A DNA stretch of 9,029 nucleotides from Lachnospiraceae bacterium UBA3802 (GCA_002369155.1 DFEM01000089.1:1-9029); one strand, 5' to 3'. Positions 1-6,995 are shown, numbered from the stretch's first letter. A program made the numbers and translations. Notes: generated from the letters alone by a model not told the origin.

Positions 1-295
1 CTCAAGAGATGATGCAGGTAAGTTCCTTGAAGCTTACTATGATACAAAGATTTTTGAGAATGATCCTTTTGCTAAGCTTGATCAGACAGGCGTCGGCAAA
101 CTTATGGAGATGGCTATTAAACTCGGAAAACCCGTTAATCCCAATCTTCATATCGGTATCTGCGGCGAGCACGGCGGAGATCCTCAGTCAGTTGAATTCT
201 GCAACAAGATCGGACTTGATTATGTTTCATGTTCACCTTTCAGAGTTCCCATTGCAAGACTTGCTGCTGCACAGGCTGCAATTAACGCTAAATAA
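1..295 (+). CDS. ppdK: Pyruvate, phosphate dikinase, C-terminal fragment (5' end outside window)
   Basis: Only the last 97 residues are present, read in frame from base 2 to the TAA at 293-295. They cover the end of the PEP-utilising TIM-barrel domain. The segment [12 protein letters not shown] contains the catalytic cysteine (TGC at 161-163), and the protein ends in [16 protein letters not shown], the characteristic PPDK C-terminus. The enzyme interconverts pyruvate + ATP + Pi with PEP + AMP + PPi in the cytoplasm; in fermenting anaerobes it often works in PPi-linked glycolysis. PEP synthase and PTS enzyme I share the fold, but this C-terminal wording fits PPDK better. The gene is followed by an intrinsic terminator, so it ends its own transcription unit. 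No start, promoter or N-terminal ATP-grasp domain can be judged here. Confidence 0.93.
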   Translation, partial: SRDDAGKFLEAYYDTKIFENDPFAKLDQTGVGKLMEMAIKLGKPVNPNLHIGICGEHGGDPQSVEFCNKIGLDYVSCSPFRVPIARLAAAQAAINAK

Positions 296-307
296 TTTTA
301 TGATTTT

Positions 308-338
308 AAAGGGAAAGCTTTTTGCTTTCCCTTTTTTT
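308..338 (+). terminator. Intrinsic terminator after ppdK
   Basis: The arm GGGAAAGC (311-318) pairs perfectly with GCTTTCCC (324-331) around a TTTTT loop. The stem can be extended by AAA (308-310) pairing with TTT (332-334), and a run of seven T follows (332-338). The stem begins 12 bases after the ppdK stop codon. This is a canonical rho-independent terminator that separates ppdK from the alcohol dehydrogenase unit. Confidence 0.93.
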
Positions 339-464
339 AATTCGGTTTTTTCTGTTATAGTAAATGTATAACAAAAACTGATTAGAAAGATTTCGAAATT
401 TGAAAAGAATATTTCTGACTGTTTGATAAAATAAAACAAAAAGGGGTATGGAAAGGAAGAAAAT
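339..464 (+). promoter_or_regulatory. Upstream region of the alcohol dehydrogenase operon with two palindromes
   Basis: This AT-rich spacer must hold the promoter of the downstream operon, because a strong terminator precedes it. I see no clean -35/-10 pair; TTGAAA (400-405) followed by TTGATAAAAT (423-432) is only a weak candidate. Two symmetric elements stand out: GTTATA (354-359) and TATAAC (367-372), inverted around a 7-nt spacer, and the perfect 10-nt palindrome ATTTCGAAAT (390-399). Either could be an operator, possibly for the MocR-type regulator encoded at the end of the operon, but that link is inference. The ribosome binding site AGGAAG (454-459) lies just before the gene start. Confidence 0.35.
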
Positions 465-1640
465 ATGGAAAATTTTGAATTTTATTCACCTACATTTTTT
501 GAATTCGGAAAAGATACTGAGAACAAAGCAGGTGAGCTTGTTAAGAGGTTCGGGGGTAACAAGGTGCTTATTCATTACGGCGGAGGCAGTGTGGTAAGAT
601 CCGGTCTTCTCGACAGAGTTAAGTCTTCGCTTGATAATGAAAACATTCCGTATGTTGAACTTGGCGGCGTTAAACCCAATCCAAGAAGCGGCCTTGTTTA
701 TGAAGGCATAGATTTATGTAAAAAAGAAAACGTGGATTTTGTACTTGCAGTAGGAGGGGGAAGCGTTATCGATTCATCCAAGGCTATCGCTGCAGGTGTT
801 GTATATGACGGTGATTTTTGGGATTTTTATCAGGGCAAAAGAATTGAAAAGGCTTTAAATATCGGTACAATTCTTACAATTGCAGCCGCAGGAAGCGAAG
901 GAAGCCCCGATTCCGTTATAACCAAAGAAGAAGGGATGTTTAAAAGAGGAGCAAGCGGAGATGCTATAAGACCTAAGTTCAGTATTCTTAACCCTGCTCT
1001 TACGCAGACTCTTCCATCTTTCCAGAGTGCTGCAGGCATTACCGATATAATGGCTCATCTTTATGAAAGATATCTTACCAACTCAACTGAAGTTGAAGTT
1101 ACAGACAGACTTATCGAAGCATTGCTTCTTACAATGAAACATGAAGGACCAAGAGTTATAGAAAATCCCGACAATTACGATGCAAGAGCAAATATTATGT
1201 GGGCCGGAATGATGGCTCATAACAATTCCTGCGGTGTCGGAAGAAGTCAGGACTGGAACAGCCATACAATAGAACATGAACTTTCTGCATTATATGATTG
1301 CGCACATGGTGCAGGTCTTGCGGTTACAATGCCTGCCGTATTTACATATACAATGAATCATAATGTAATGCGTTTCGCTAAGGCTGCAGTAAGGATCTGG
1401 GGTTGCCAGATGGATTTTGAACATCCTGAAGTAACAGCCAAAGAAGGAATTGAAGCGTTCAGAAATTATCTTATTTCCATCGGAATGCCAAAGAACTTCG
1501 AGGAACTCGGAGCAAAAGAAGAAGATATTCCAAAACTTGTAAATGTACTTTGCAGAGGAGACGGAAGAGAAGGGACCATTTCCGGATTTGTTACATTGAA
1601 TGAAGAAGACTGTACAAAGATTTATAAGATGATGGTTTAA
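465..1640 (+). CDS. Iron-type (group III) alcohol dehydrogenase, butanol dehydrogenase / YqhD-like
   Basis: This 391-residue protein has the full length of the family. It reduces aldehydes to alcohols (or the reverse) with NAD(P)H in the cytoplasm. N-terminal Rossmann-like dinucleotide domain: YGGGSV at 38-43 and the family signature GGGSVIDSSKA at 97-107. C-terminal helical metal domain: ligands D194, H198, H267 and H281, in TDIMAH, SHTIEH and CAHGAG. As I recall it, this numbering is the same as in E. coli YqhD, and the wording is closest to clostridial Bdh/YqhD proteins rather than lactaldehyde or glycerol dehydrogenases. All metal ligands are intact, so it should be active. Substrate and cofactor choice cannot be read reliably; a fermentative or aldehyde-detoxifying role is likely. 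The start is supported by AGGAAG at 454-459. The next gene begins 77 nt downstream on the same strand. Confidence 0.92.
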   Translation: MENFEFYSPTFFEFGKDTENKAGELVKRFGGNKVLIHYGGGSVVRSGLLDRVKSSLDNENIPYVELGGVKPNPRSGLVYEGIDLCKKENVDFVLAVGGGSVIDSSKAIAAGVVYDGDFWDFYQGKRIEKALNIGTILTIAAAGSEGSPDSVITKEEGMFKRGASGDAIRPKFSILNPALTQTLPSFQSAAGITDIMAHLYERYLTNSTEVEVTDRLIEALLLTMKHEGPRVIENPDNYDARANIMWAGMMAHNNSCGVGRSQDWNSHTIEHELSALYDCAHGAGLAVTMPAVFTYTMNHNVMRFAKAAVRIWGCQMDFEHPEVTAKEGIEAFRNYLISIGMPKNFEELGAKEEDIPKLVNVLCRGDGREGTISGFVTLNEEDCTKIYKMMV

Positions 1641-1664
1641 TTCTTTCAATCGAAAGAATCTTTT
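1640..1664 (+). terminator. Weak hairpin after the alcohol dehydrogenase gene (possible partial terminator)
   Basis: ATTCTTTC (1640-1647) pairs with GAAAGAAT (1652-1659) across the 4-nt loop AATC, and is followed by C and four T. The stem starts on the last base of the stop codon. It is AT-rich and the T run is short. A second small inverted repeat follows: ACAGA (1666-1670) and TCTGT (1675-1679), then TTTTTT at 1683-1688. Together they could attenuate read-through into the next gene or protect the mRNA 3' end; full termination is doubtful. Confidence 0.35.
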
Positions 1665-1707
1665 AACAGATAATTCTGTATATTTTTTGAATTACGTATT
1701 TATTTAT

Positions 1708-1713
1708 GGAGAA
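1708..1713 (+). promoter_or_regulatory. Ribosome binding site that sets the start of the SDR gene
   Basis: GGAGAA lies 6 nt (counting from GGAG) before the ATG at 1718. The upstream in-frame ATG at 1706 overlaps this site and has only AT-rich sequence without a purine-rich stretch in front of it, so 1718 is the likely start. Confidence 0.8.
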
Positions 1714-1717
1714 CATA

Positions 1718-2746
1718 ATGAAGAAAAAAGCTTTATTTATAGGCGGCACAGGCACAATAAGTACCGCAATAGTAAAAAGACTTGTAAATGAACTTGATTG
1801 GGAAGTTTATGTATTAAACAGAGGCAACAGAAACAGTATTTTGCCCGATGGAGTACATCAGATAATTGTCGATATTAATGATGAAAAAGATGTATTGGAC
1901 AAATTGGGCGATCTGTATTTTGATTCGGTATGCGAATTTATAGGATTTACTCTCCCCCAAATCGAAAGAGATTACAGATTATTTGCAGGAAGATGCAAGC
2001 AGTATATTTTTACCAGCTCCGCATCCGCATACCATAAGCCATCTGCATCTTATATTATTACCGAAGGAACGACCCTTTCCAATCCGTATTGGCAGTACTC
2101 GAGAGACAAGATTGAATGTGAGGAATATCTTTTAAAACAATATAAGGAAAAAGGATTTCCCATAACAATCGTTCGTCCCAGTCATACTTATGATGAAAGA
2201 AATATTCCTCTCGGGGTTCATGGCAAAAAAGGCTTCTGGCAGGTAATAAAAAGAATGCAGGAAGGAAAACCCGTTTTAATTCAGGGTGACGGAACAAGCC
2301 TTTGGACACTTACGTGGAATGCAGATTTTGCTCTGGGTTATACCGGTCTTATGGGTAATCGCCATGCAATCGGCGAAGCATTCCAGATAACATCTGACGA
2401 AACGCTCACGTGGAATCAGATTTATGAAACAATTGCTGACGCCTTGGGTGTTAAACTTAATGCATATCATGTTTCTACTGATTTTTTAAGAGCAACAGGA
2501 GATAAGTACGGTTTTGATTTTACGGGTTCGCTTCTTGGAGATAAGTCTGTATCTGTTGTTTTTGACAACAGTAAATTAAAAAAGATTGTTCCCGATATGT
2601 GCACAAAAGTAAGATTTGATACGGGAGTCAGAATAGCTCTTGATTATGTTTTAAGTCATCCAGAGTGCCAAACGGAAGATGAAGAGTTCGACAATTACTG
2701 CGATAAAGTGATTGAAGTCCTTGAAAATGCCAAAAAGAATATCTGA
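1718..2746 (+). CDS. Extended short-chain dehydrogenase/reductase (NAD(P)-dependent epimerase/dehydratase family)
   Basis: This protein has 342 residues from the ATG at 1718; a longer version from 1706 adds four residues but lacks a ribosome binding site. The N-terminus is a Rossmann fold with GGTGTIS at 9-15. NRGNR at 34-38, at the end of the second strand, suggests NADP(H). The active-site set of extended SDRs is visible: TSS at 99-101 and YSRDK at 127-131 (Y127, K131), followed by the conserved IVRPSHTY at 151-158. The C-terminal half is the substrate-binding part (GDGTSLWT, QITSDETLTWNQIYE). The wording resembles atypical/extended SDRs often labelled nucleotide-sugar epimerases, but no substrate can be assigned. 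It sits 77 nt after the alcohol dehydrogenase and 49 nt before a regulator on the same strand, so co-transcription is likely. A joint role in handling an aldehyde, ketone or sugar-like substrate is inference. Confidence 0.88.
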   Translation: MKKKALFIGGTGTISTAIVKRLVNELDWEVYVLNRGNRNSILPDGVHQIIVDINDEKDVLDKLGDLYFDSVCEFIGFTLPQIERDYRLFAGRCKQYIFTSSASAYHKPSASYIITEGTTLSNPYWQYSRDKIECEEYLLKQYKEKGFPITIVRPSHTYDERNIPLGVHGKKGFWQVIKRMQEGKPVLIQGDGTSLWTLTWNADFALGYTGLMGNRHAIGEAFQITSDETLTWNQIYETIADALGVKLNAYHVSTDFLRATGDKYGFDFTGSLLGDKSVSVVFDNSKLKKIVPDMCTKVRFDTGVRIALDYVLSHPECQTEDEEFDNYCDKVIEVLENAKKNI

Positions 2747-2783
2747 ATACAAACTTCTTATTGAACTTTTAAGCATTATTCGC

Positions 2784-2789
2784 GGGAGA
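2784..2789 (+). promoter_or_regulatory. Ribosome binding site that sets the start of the MocR-type gene
   Basis: GGGAGA precedes the ATG at 2796 with 7 nt between GGAG and ATG. The reading frame is open back to an ATG at 2712 inside the SDR gene, but the extra 28 residues lie outside the winged-helix domain and have no such site. The protein MKKYISVYEKIKKDI from 2796 starts where GntR domains normally start. Confidence 0.82.
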
Positions 2790-2795
2790 CAGATT

Positions 2796-3890
2796 ATGAA
2801 AAAATACATTTCCGTATACGAGAAAATTAAAAAAGATATTGTAGAAGGAATATATAAGAAAAATACAAAACTTCCATCCAAAAGAAATCTCGCAGACCTT
2901 CTTGGCGTGAGTCTTATTACCATAGAACATGCAATAGAACTTCTTGATGAAGAAGGATATATAGAATGCAAAGAAAAAAGCGGGTATTTTGTATTATATG
3001 AATCCGGCAATTATTACGGCGATTCTTTAATAAAAGACAATTCTTCGAAGGATGCTTTGTTAAATACCGACGAGAATTCATATAATACTGTCAGTACTAA
3101 TGATAAGTCTTTTGAAGATAATTATTTTATTTCGTATGATATTTATGCCAAAACCGTAAGAAAAGTACTGTCTTTGTATCAGGATGAAATACTTATTAAA
3201 TCACCATCGTTTGGAAATGAAAAACTGAGAAAATCAATCAGCGATTATTTGCTTCGAAGCAGAAGAATAAAAGTATCTCCCAAACAGATAATAATCGGAG
3301 CGGGTGCGGAATACCTATACGGTCTTATAGTAAGAACATTCGGCAATGATGTTATTTACGGAATAGAAACACCCGGCTACAGAAAGATTAAAGAGGTATA
3401 TCAAACCGACGGAGCAAAAGTGGAAACCCTGAAACTGGGAAAGGATGGAATATTAAGGTCCGAATTATCCAAAACCAAAGCCGATATTCTTCATGTTTCG
3501 CCATTCAGAAGTTATCCGACGGGTGTAACGGCATCTGCAGTGAAAAAGAATGAGTACATACAATGGGCAAAAAATAATGACGGATTAATTGTAGAAGATG
3601 ATTTCGAATCCGAATATACTCCGTCGAAAAAGCATGTCGATACGATTTTTTCCATGGAAAACGAAGGAAGAGTAATATATGTAAATTCCTTTACCAGAAC
3701 GATTGCGCCTTCCGTCAGAATGGCATATATGCTGATCCCTGAAAGAATGATTAATCTTTTTATTGATAAAATCGGTATATATTCCTGTCCTGTTGCAACA
3801 CTCGAACAGCTTACGGTTTCTTGTCTCTTGGATAACGGGGATTTTGAAAGACACATCAACAAAGTAAGAAGAAATTTAAGAAACAAATAA
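2796..3890 (+). CDS. MocR/GntR-family transcriptional regulator, degenerate (no PLP lysine, C-terminus missing)
   Basis: This protein has 364 residues from the ATG at 2796. Residues 4-66 form a GntR winged helix-turn-helix: KLPSKRNLADLLGVS, then EEGYIECKEKSGYFV. After a Ser/Asn/Asp-rich linker, about residue 95 onward is a fold-type I aminotransferase-like domain (IIIGAGAEYLYG, SYPTGVT, VEDDFESEY with D268, FTRTIAPSVRMAYM). Two features are abnormal. The lysine that forms the Schiff base with PLP in the S-[ST]-K-[TS] motif is arginine (R301, AGA at 3696-3698). The protein also stops right after GDFERHINKVRRNLRNK, whereas full MocR proteins run to about 450-500 residues and carry a further C-terminal subdomain of roughly 100 residues. 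PLP binding by the usual covalent route is therefore impossible. It could be a repurposed regulator sensing another ligand or a decaying gene; the intact DNA-binding domain and long open frame favour the first. Likely autoregulatory and controlling its operon, by position. Confidence 0.85.
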   Translation: MKKYISVYEKIKKDIVEGIYKKNTKLPSKRNLADLLGVSLITIEHAIELLDEEGYIECKEKSGYFVLYESGNYYGDSLIKDNSSKDALLNTDENSYNTVSTNDKSFEDNYFISYDIYAKTVRKVLSLYQDEILIKSPSFGNEKLRKSISDYLLRSRRIKVSPKQIIIGAGAEYLYGLIVRTFGNDVIYGIETPGYRKIKEVYQTDGAKVETLKLGKDGILRSELSKTKADILHVSPFRSYPTGVTASAVKKNEYIQWAKNNDGLIVEDDFESEYTPSKKHVDTIFSMENEGRVIYVNSFTRTIAPSVRMAYMLIPERMINLFIDKIGIYSCPVATLEQLTVSCLLDNGDFERHINKVRRNLRNK

Positions 3891-3896
3891 ACACAA

Positions 3897-3993
3897 AAGG
3901 ACGCTCAATGGACAAGTAAAAGACAACTATATGATTGCTTGGAAAATGCTTAAAAATAAGTCTAAAATCTCATTTATTTTTTTAAAGATAAAT
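3897..3993 (+). pseudogene. Possible remnant of a gene start (permease-like N-terminus, frameshifted)
   Basis: AAGGA (3897-3901) lies 6 nt before an ATG (3908) that encodes only M-D-K before TAA (3917-3919). In another frame the DNA reads KDNYMIAWKMLKNKSKIS from 3919, then IFLKINI and a stop at 3994. That peptide resembles the N-terminal cytoplasmic stretch plus start of the first membrane helix of FtsX-like ABC permeases, which often begin with MAWKxLKxNK-type sequence. If real, it is a decayed gene cut off before the HD-GYP promoter. The similarity is from memory, short and lysine-rich, so chance is quite possible. Confidence 0.2.
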
Positions 3994-4028
3994 ATATAAT
4001 ATAAATTGTAAACAGAATAATCAGGGGA
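3973..4028 (+). promoter_or_regulatory. Candidate promoter and ribosome binding site of the HD-GYP gene
   Basis: A perfect -10 hexamer TATAAT lies at 3995-4000. The best -35 partner is the weak TTTATT (3973-3978) with a 16-nt spacer. The ribosome binding site AGGGGA (4023-4028) is 7 nt before the ATG. The AAAAATAA (3952-3959) / TTATTTTT (3974-3981) inverted repeat just upstream is AT-only and at best a weak terminator for the preceding operon. Confidence 0.45.
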
Positions 4029-4035
4029 ATTAAAA

Positions 4036-6177
4036 ATGGGTGAAGACTCGAATACAAATAAGGGTTTCAGAAGATTCCTGAAACTGGCAATTTTTTATCT
4101 TCTTTTTGTTGTTATAAACATCGGATTAAACAGACTCTGCGGTCTGCTTCATTTACCATTGTTTCTTGATAACGTCGGTACACTTTTGGCTGCCGCGCTC
4201 GGCGGTTATCTTCCCGGCATTATAGTCGGATATTCATCAAATATTTTCAATTCGGCATTTGATCCTGCCAACGCTTATTACGCTGTCTTAAGTGTATTAA
4301 TAGCTGTTACGGGAAGATTTTTCTATGACAAGGGATATTTTGACAAATTCCACAAGGCTATTATTACAATACCTGTCTTTGCTCTTATCGGCGGCGTGTT
4401 CGGCTCTCTGCTTACATATTTTATGTATGGTTTCGGAATCGGTGAAGGAATTTCCGCTCCTTTTGCGCAATCTTTATTGGCAAGCGGAAAATTGAATGTT
4501 TTCTGGGCTCAGATGATTTCCGATGTTGTGATTGACCTTGTCGATAAAGCAATCACTGTAGTAATTGTGTTTGTAATTATCAAACTTGTTCCGTATAAGT
4601 TTGTTTCGGCTCTTGCTTTGGTTGACTGGAGACAGAGACCGCTTAACAAAGATGAGATAAAAGAAGTTAACAAAACAGAAATCAGAAAAGCTCCGCTTAG
4701 AACGAAACTGGTTATTACCTTTGGTATAATGATGGTCTTCGTTGCCCTTGTTACAACTTCCATAAGTTACCTTCTTTATCAAAGATTTGCTGTTACTCAG
4801 TATACTTATACAGCAAAAAATATTGCAAGCGTTGTTGCTGCCACGGTTGACGGAGACAGAGTGGATGATTATTTCGTGGAAGGCACAGGATCCGCAGATT
4901 ATGCGGATACAATGAATAAATTAAGAAAGATTTACGAAAGTTCACCCAATATAAAATATATCTATGTATATAAGATTGAACCGGACGGATGTTACGTTGT
5001 ATTTGATTTGGATACTGAGGATACGGAGGGCGGAAAACTCGGCGATTTCGTACCTTTTGATGAATCTTTCCTTGATAAAGTTCCTCTTCTTTTATCAGGT
5101 CAGGAAATTGAACCGGTTATCTCGAATGATACTTTCGGTTGGCTTCTTACCGATTATGAACCTGTATACAATTCCAATCATAAATGCGTATGTTATGCAG
5201 CGGCAGATATAAGCATGGAAGAGGTTACAACAAACGGTATCAGTTTCCTTGCAAAAGTATTATCGCTTTTCCTGGGATTCTTTATCATGATAATCGTGTT
5301 TGCGATGTGGTATATGCAGTATCATTTGACATACCCCATCGATGCAATGACTTATGCCGCAAGAAATTTTGCGTATAACAGCGACGAAGAAATGGATACC
5401 GGTGTCGAAAGAATTAAAGACTTAAAGATTATTACCGGTGATGAAATCGAAAATCTTTATGAATCTTTATCCAAAACTTTCGGTGAAACGGTCGGCTATC
5501 TTGAAGATGTTAAAAATAAAAGCGAAGAAATCAATAAGATGCAAAACGGTCTTATTTATATTATGGCCGATCTCGTCGAGAGCCGTGACAAGAGTACCGG
5601 GGACCATATCAGAAAGACAACCGCTTATGTTAATTTGATTTTGGCAAAATTAAAAGAGAAGGGTGAATTTAAAGATATTCTTACTGATGAATATATTTAC
5701 GAAGTTTCAAATTCCTCGCCTCTTCATGATGTAGGAAAGATAAAAGTATCCGATTTGATTCTTAACAAACCGGGACGCCTGGATGATGAAGAATTTAAGA
5801 AGATGCAGATTCATACAATCGAAGGCGAGAAAATAATCGAAAACGCGATGAAGATTTCTTCTACCTCGGATTATCTTAAAGAAGCCAAAAACATTGCAGC
5901 ATATCATCATGAGAAGTGGGACGGTACAGGTTATCCTTACGGATTAAAAGGCGAAGACATTCCTTTGTCTGCAAGAATAATGGCAGTTTCAGATGTATTT
6001 GATGCTTTGATTTCTGCCAGGGTTTACAAGCCTGCAATGAAATTCGAAGATGCGATGAGAATCATAAAAGAAGGCTCCGGAAAACATTTCGATCCCGTAA
6101 TTGTAAACGCTTTTGTTGACGCCGAAGAAGAGGTTAAAAAAATAGCTGAAGAACATAAGAAAATATTTGAATCATAA
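4036..6177 (+). CDS. Membrane-bound HD-GYP phosphodiesterase with ECF-S-like N-terminal module and extracellular sensor domain
   Basis: This is a 713-residue protein. Residues about 14-192 form a membrane module of five or so helices including LPLFLDNVGTLLAAALGGYLPGI (41-62), a pattern recalling S-components of ECF vitamin transporters. A second part has a membrane helix (about 225-249), a roughly 150-residue outside domain of Cache-like appearance (about 250-400; NIKYIYVYKIEPDG, CYAAADIS), another helix (about 405-429) and a HAMP-like linker beginning LTYPIDAM. A coiled-coil-like stretch leads to the HD-GYP domain (about 505-700). Its signature residues are complete: H524 in TGDHIRKT, H564-D565 with K568 (HDVGKI), H593, HHE at 624-626 and GTGYP at 630-634. 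HD-GYP domains hydrolyse cyclic di-GMP (some use cGAMP), so the protein probably lowers a second messenger in response to an outside or membrane signal. It has its own promoter; no obvious terminator follows. Confidence 0.9.
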   Translation: MGEDSNTNKGFRRFLKLAIFYLLFVVINIGLNRLCGLLHLPLFLDNVGTLLAAALGGYLPGIIVGYSSNIFNSAFDPANAYYAVLSVLIAVTGRFFYDKGYFDKFHKAIITIPVFALIGGVFGSLLTYFMYGFGIGEGISAPFAQSLLASGKLNVFWAQMISDVVIDLVDKAITVVIVFVIIKLVPYKFVSALALVDWRQRPLNKDEIKEVNKTEIRKAPLRTKLVITFGIMMVFVALVTTSISYLLYQRFAVTQYTYTAKNIASVVAATVDGDRVDDYFVEGTGSADYADTMNKLRKIYESSPNIKYIYVYKIEPDGCYVVFDLDTEDTEGGKLGDFVPFDESFLDKVPLLLSGQEIEPVISNDTFGWLLTDYEPVYNSNHKCVCYAAADISMEEVTTNGISFLAKVLSLFLGFFIMIIVFAMWYMQYHLTYPIDAMTYAARNFAYNSDEEMDTGVERIKDLKIITGDEIENLYESLSKTFGETVGYLEDVKNKSEEINKMQNGLIYIMADLVESRDKSTGDHIRKTTAYVNLILAKLKEKGEFKDILTDEYIYEVSNSSPLHDVGKIKVSDLILNKPGRLDDEEFKKMQIHTIEGEKIIENAMKISSTSDYLKEAKNIAAYHHEKWDGTGYPYGLKGEDIPLSARIMAVSDVFDALISARVYKPAMKFEDAMRIIKEGSGKHFDPVIVNAFVDAEEEVKKIAEEHKKIFES

Positions 6178-6187
6178 ATGATTTTAA

Positions 6188-6216
6188 TTGCCTGGATTTT
6201 TCTTTGGCCTTATAAT
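6188..6216 (+). promoter_or_regulatory. Promoter of the DUF2225 gene
   Basis: TTGCCT (6188-6193) and TATAAT (6211-6216) are separated by exactly 17 nt, a near-consensus vegetative sigma factor promoter. The expected start point, near 6222-6225, would give a leader of about 30 nt with the ribosome binding site CGGAG at 6242-6246, 6 nt before the ATG. The element starts only 11 nt after the HD-GYP stop codon, so the small gene can be expressed independently of it. Confidence 0.72.
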
Positions 6217-6252
6217 CTTTTTTGTATATATTAAATAAGGACGGAGAAAAAT

Positions 6253-6978
6253 ATGTCCGAAGCAGACAAAGTTTTTAAAAAATCTTACAAATGTCCGATA
6301 TGCGATTCCAATTTTAAAAGTCTTACCGTAAAACAGGGTAAAGCCAGAATGATTGATACGGATATCGATTTAAAAGTTAATTACAGGGATATAGAACCTC
6401 TGAAATACGATATTATTCTTTGCCCGGTATGCGGATATGCTGCTTTGGAAAGATATTTCGACAGGGTTTCGGCTTTTCAGAGAAAAAATATTATCGATAA
6501 AATCTGTCAGTCTTTTCGATATGTATTTGAAGACAAAGATGAATTTGATTACGACGATGCGATTACCAGATACAAATTTGCTTTTTTAACCAGTCAGGTT
6601 AAAATGTCCAAACATTCCGAATTCGGATTTTTGTGCCTTAAAATGGGTTGGCTATACCGTTCATACGCAAATTCGCTTGATGAGAAGATGCAAAAGAAAA
6701 AGGCTGAATTAAAGGAACAGGAAAAGAATTATTTAAATAATGCTTTCAATTATTTTGAAACGGCAAGAGCAAAAGAGCAGAGCCCGATCTGTGGTATGGA
6801 TGAACTGACATTTGATACATTGCTTGCAAGCCTTTGCGTTGAACTTCAAAAGAAGGAAGAAGCAAAAAAATATATGAGCATTATTCTCTCAAACAGGAAT
6901 GCTACCAAGAGAGTAAAAGACAAGATTTTTGATTTGAAAGAACTTCTTGATTCCGAGAACGGTGAAGATGAGGAATAA
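6253..6978 (+). CDS. DUF2225 family protein: zinc-ribbon plus helical repeats, function unknown
   Basis: This 241-residue protein has no signal peptide or membrane helix, so it should be cytoplasmic. Two CxxC pairs, CPIC (14-17) and CPVCGYA (57-63), separated by about 40 residues, form a likely four-cysteine zinc site, with KARMIDTDIDLKVNYRDIEPLKYDI between them. From about residue 100 it is alpha-helical and charged, with TPR-like spacing: YKFAFLTSQV, FLCLKMGWLYRSYA, YFETARAKEQS, LCVELQKKEEAKKYM. It ends in an acidic tail (SENGEDEE). The cysteine arrangement and following helices match the DUF2225 family, which is common in Firmicutes and has no established role that I know of. It has its own promoter and ribosome binding site, between a cyclic-dinucleotide phosphodiesterase gene and rpsO. 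A protein-interaction or stress-linked role would be speculation. Confidence 0.85.
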   Translation: MSEADKVFKKSYKCPICDSNFKSLTVKQGKARMIDTDIDLKVNYRDIEPLKYDIILCPVCGYAALERYFDRVSAFQRKNIIDKICQSFRYVFEDKDEFDYDDAITRYKFAFLTSQVKMSKHSEFGFLCLKMGWLYRSYANSLDEKMQKKKAELKEQEKNYLNNAFNYFETARAKEQSPICGMDELTFDTLLASLCVELQKKEEAKKYMSIILSNRNATKRVKDKIFDLKELLDSENGEDEE

Positions 6979-6995
6979 AATAAAGAAAAAATTGG

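Noticed and set aside
104..371. Short open frames over the ppdK end, including one starting at 9 and running to 371
   Set aside because: The frame from base 2 to 295 is unmistakably PPDK. The frame to 371 runs through the terminator, and the ATG at 104 is an internal methionine.
1290..1649. Long open frame on the minus strand (119 codons) inside the alcohol dehydrogenase gene
   Set aside because: It is the antisense shadow of a gene whose + strand product has all family motifs; no ribosome binding site or recognisable protein.
3512..3886. Minus-strand open frame of 124 codons opposite the MocR-type gene
   Set aside because: The + strand encodes clear aminotransferase-like sequence throughout. 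The antisense peptide has no recognisable motif.
3891..3994. Missing C-terminus of the MocR-type regulator recovered by a frameshift
   Set aside because: I read the frame through the stop (TQKDAQWTSKRQLYDCLENA, then stop) and the shifted frame from 3892. Neither resembles the C-terminal aminotransferase subdomain, and too little room remains before the next gene.
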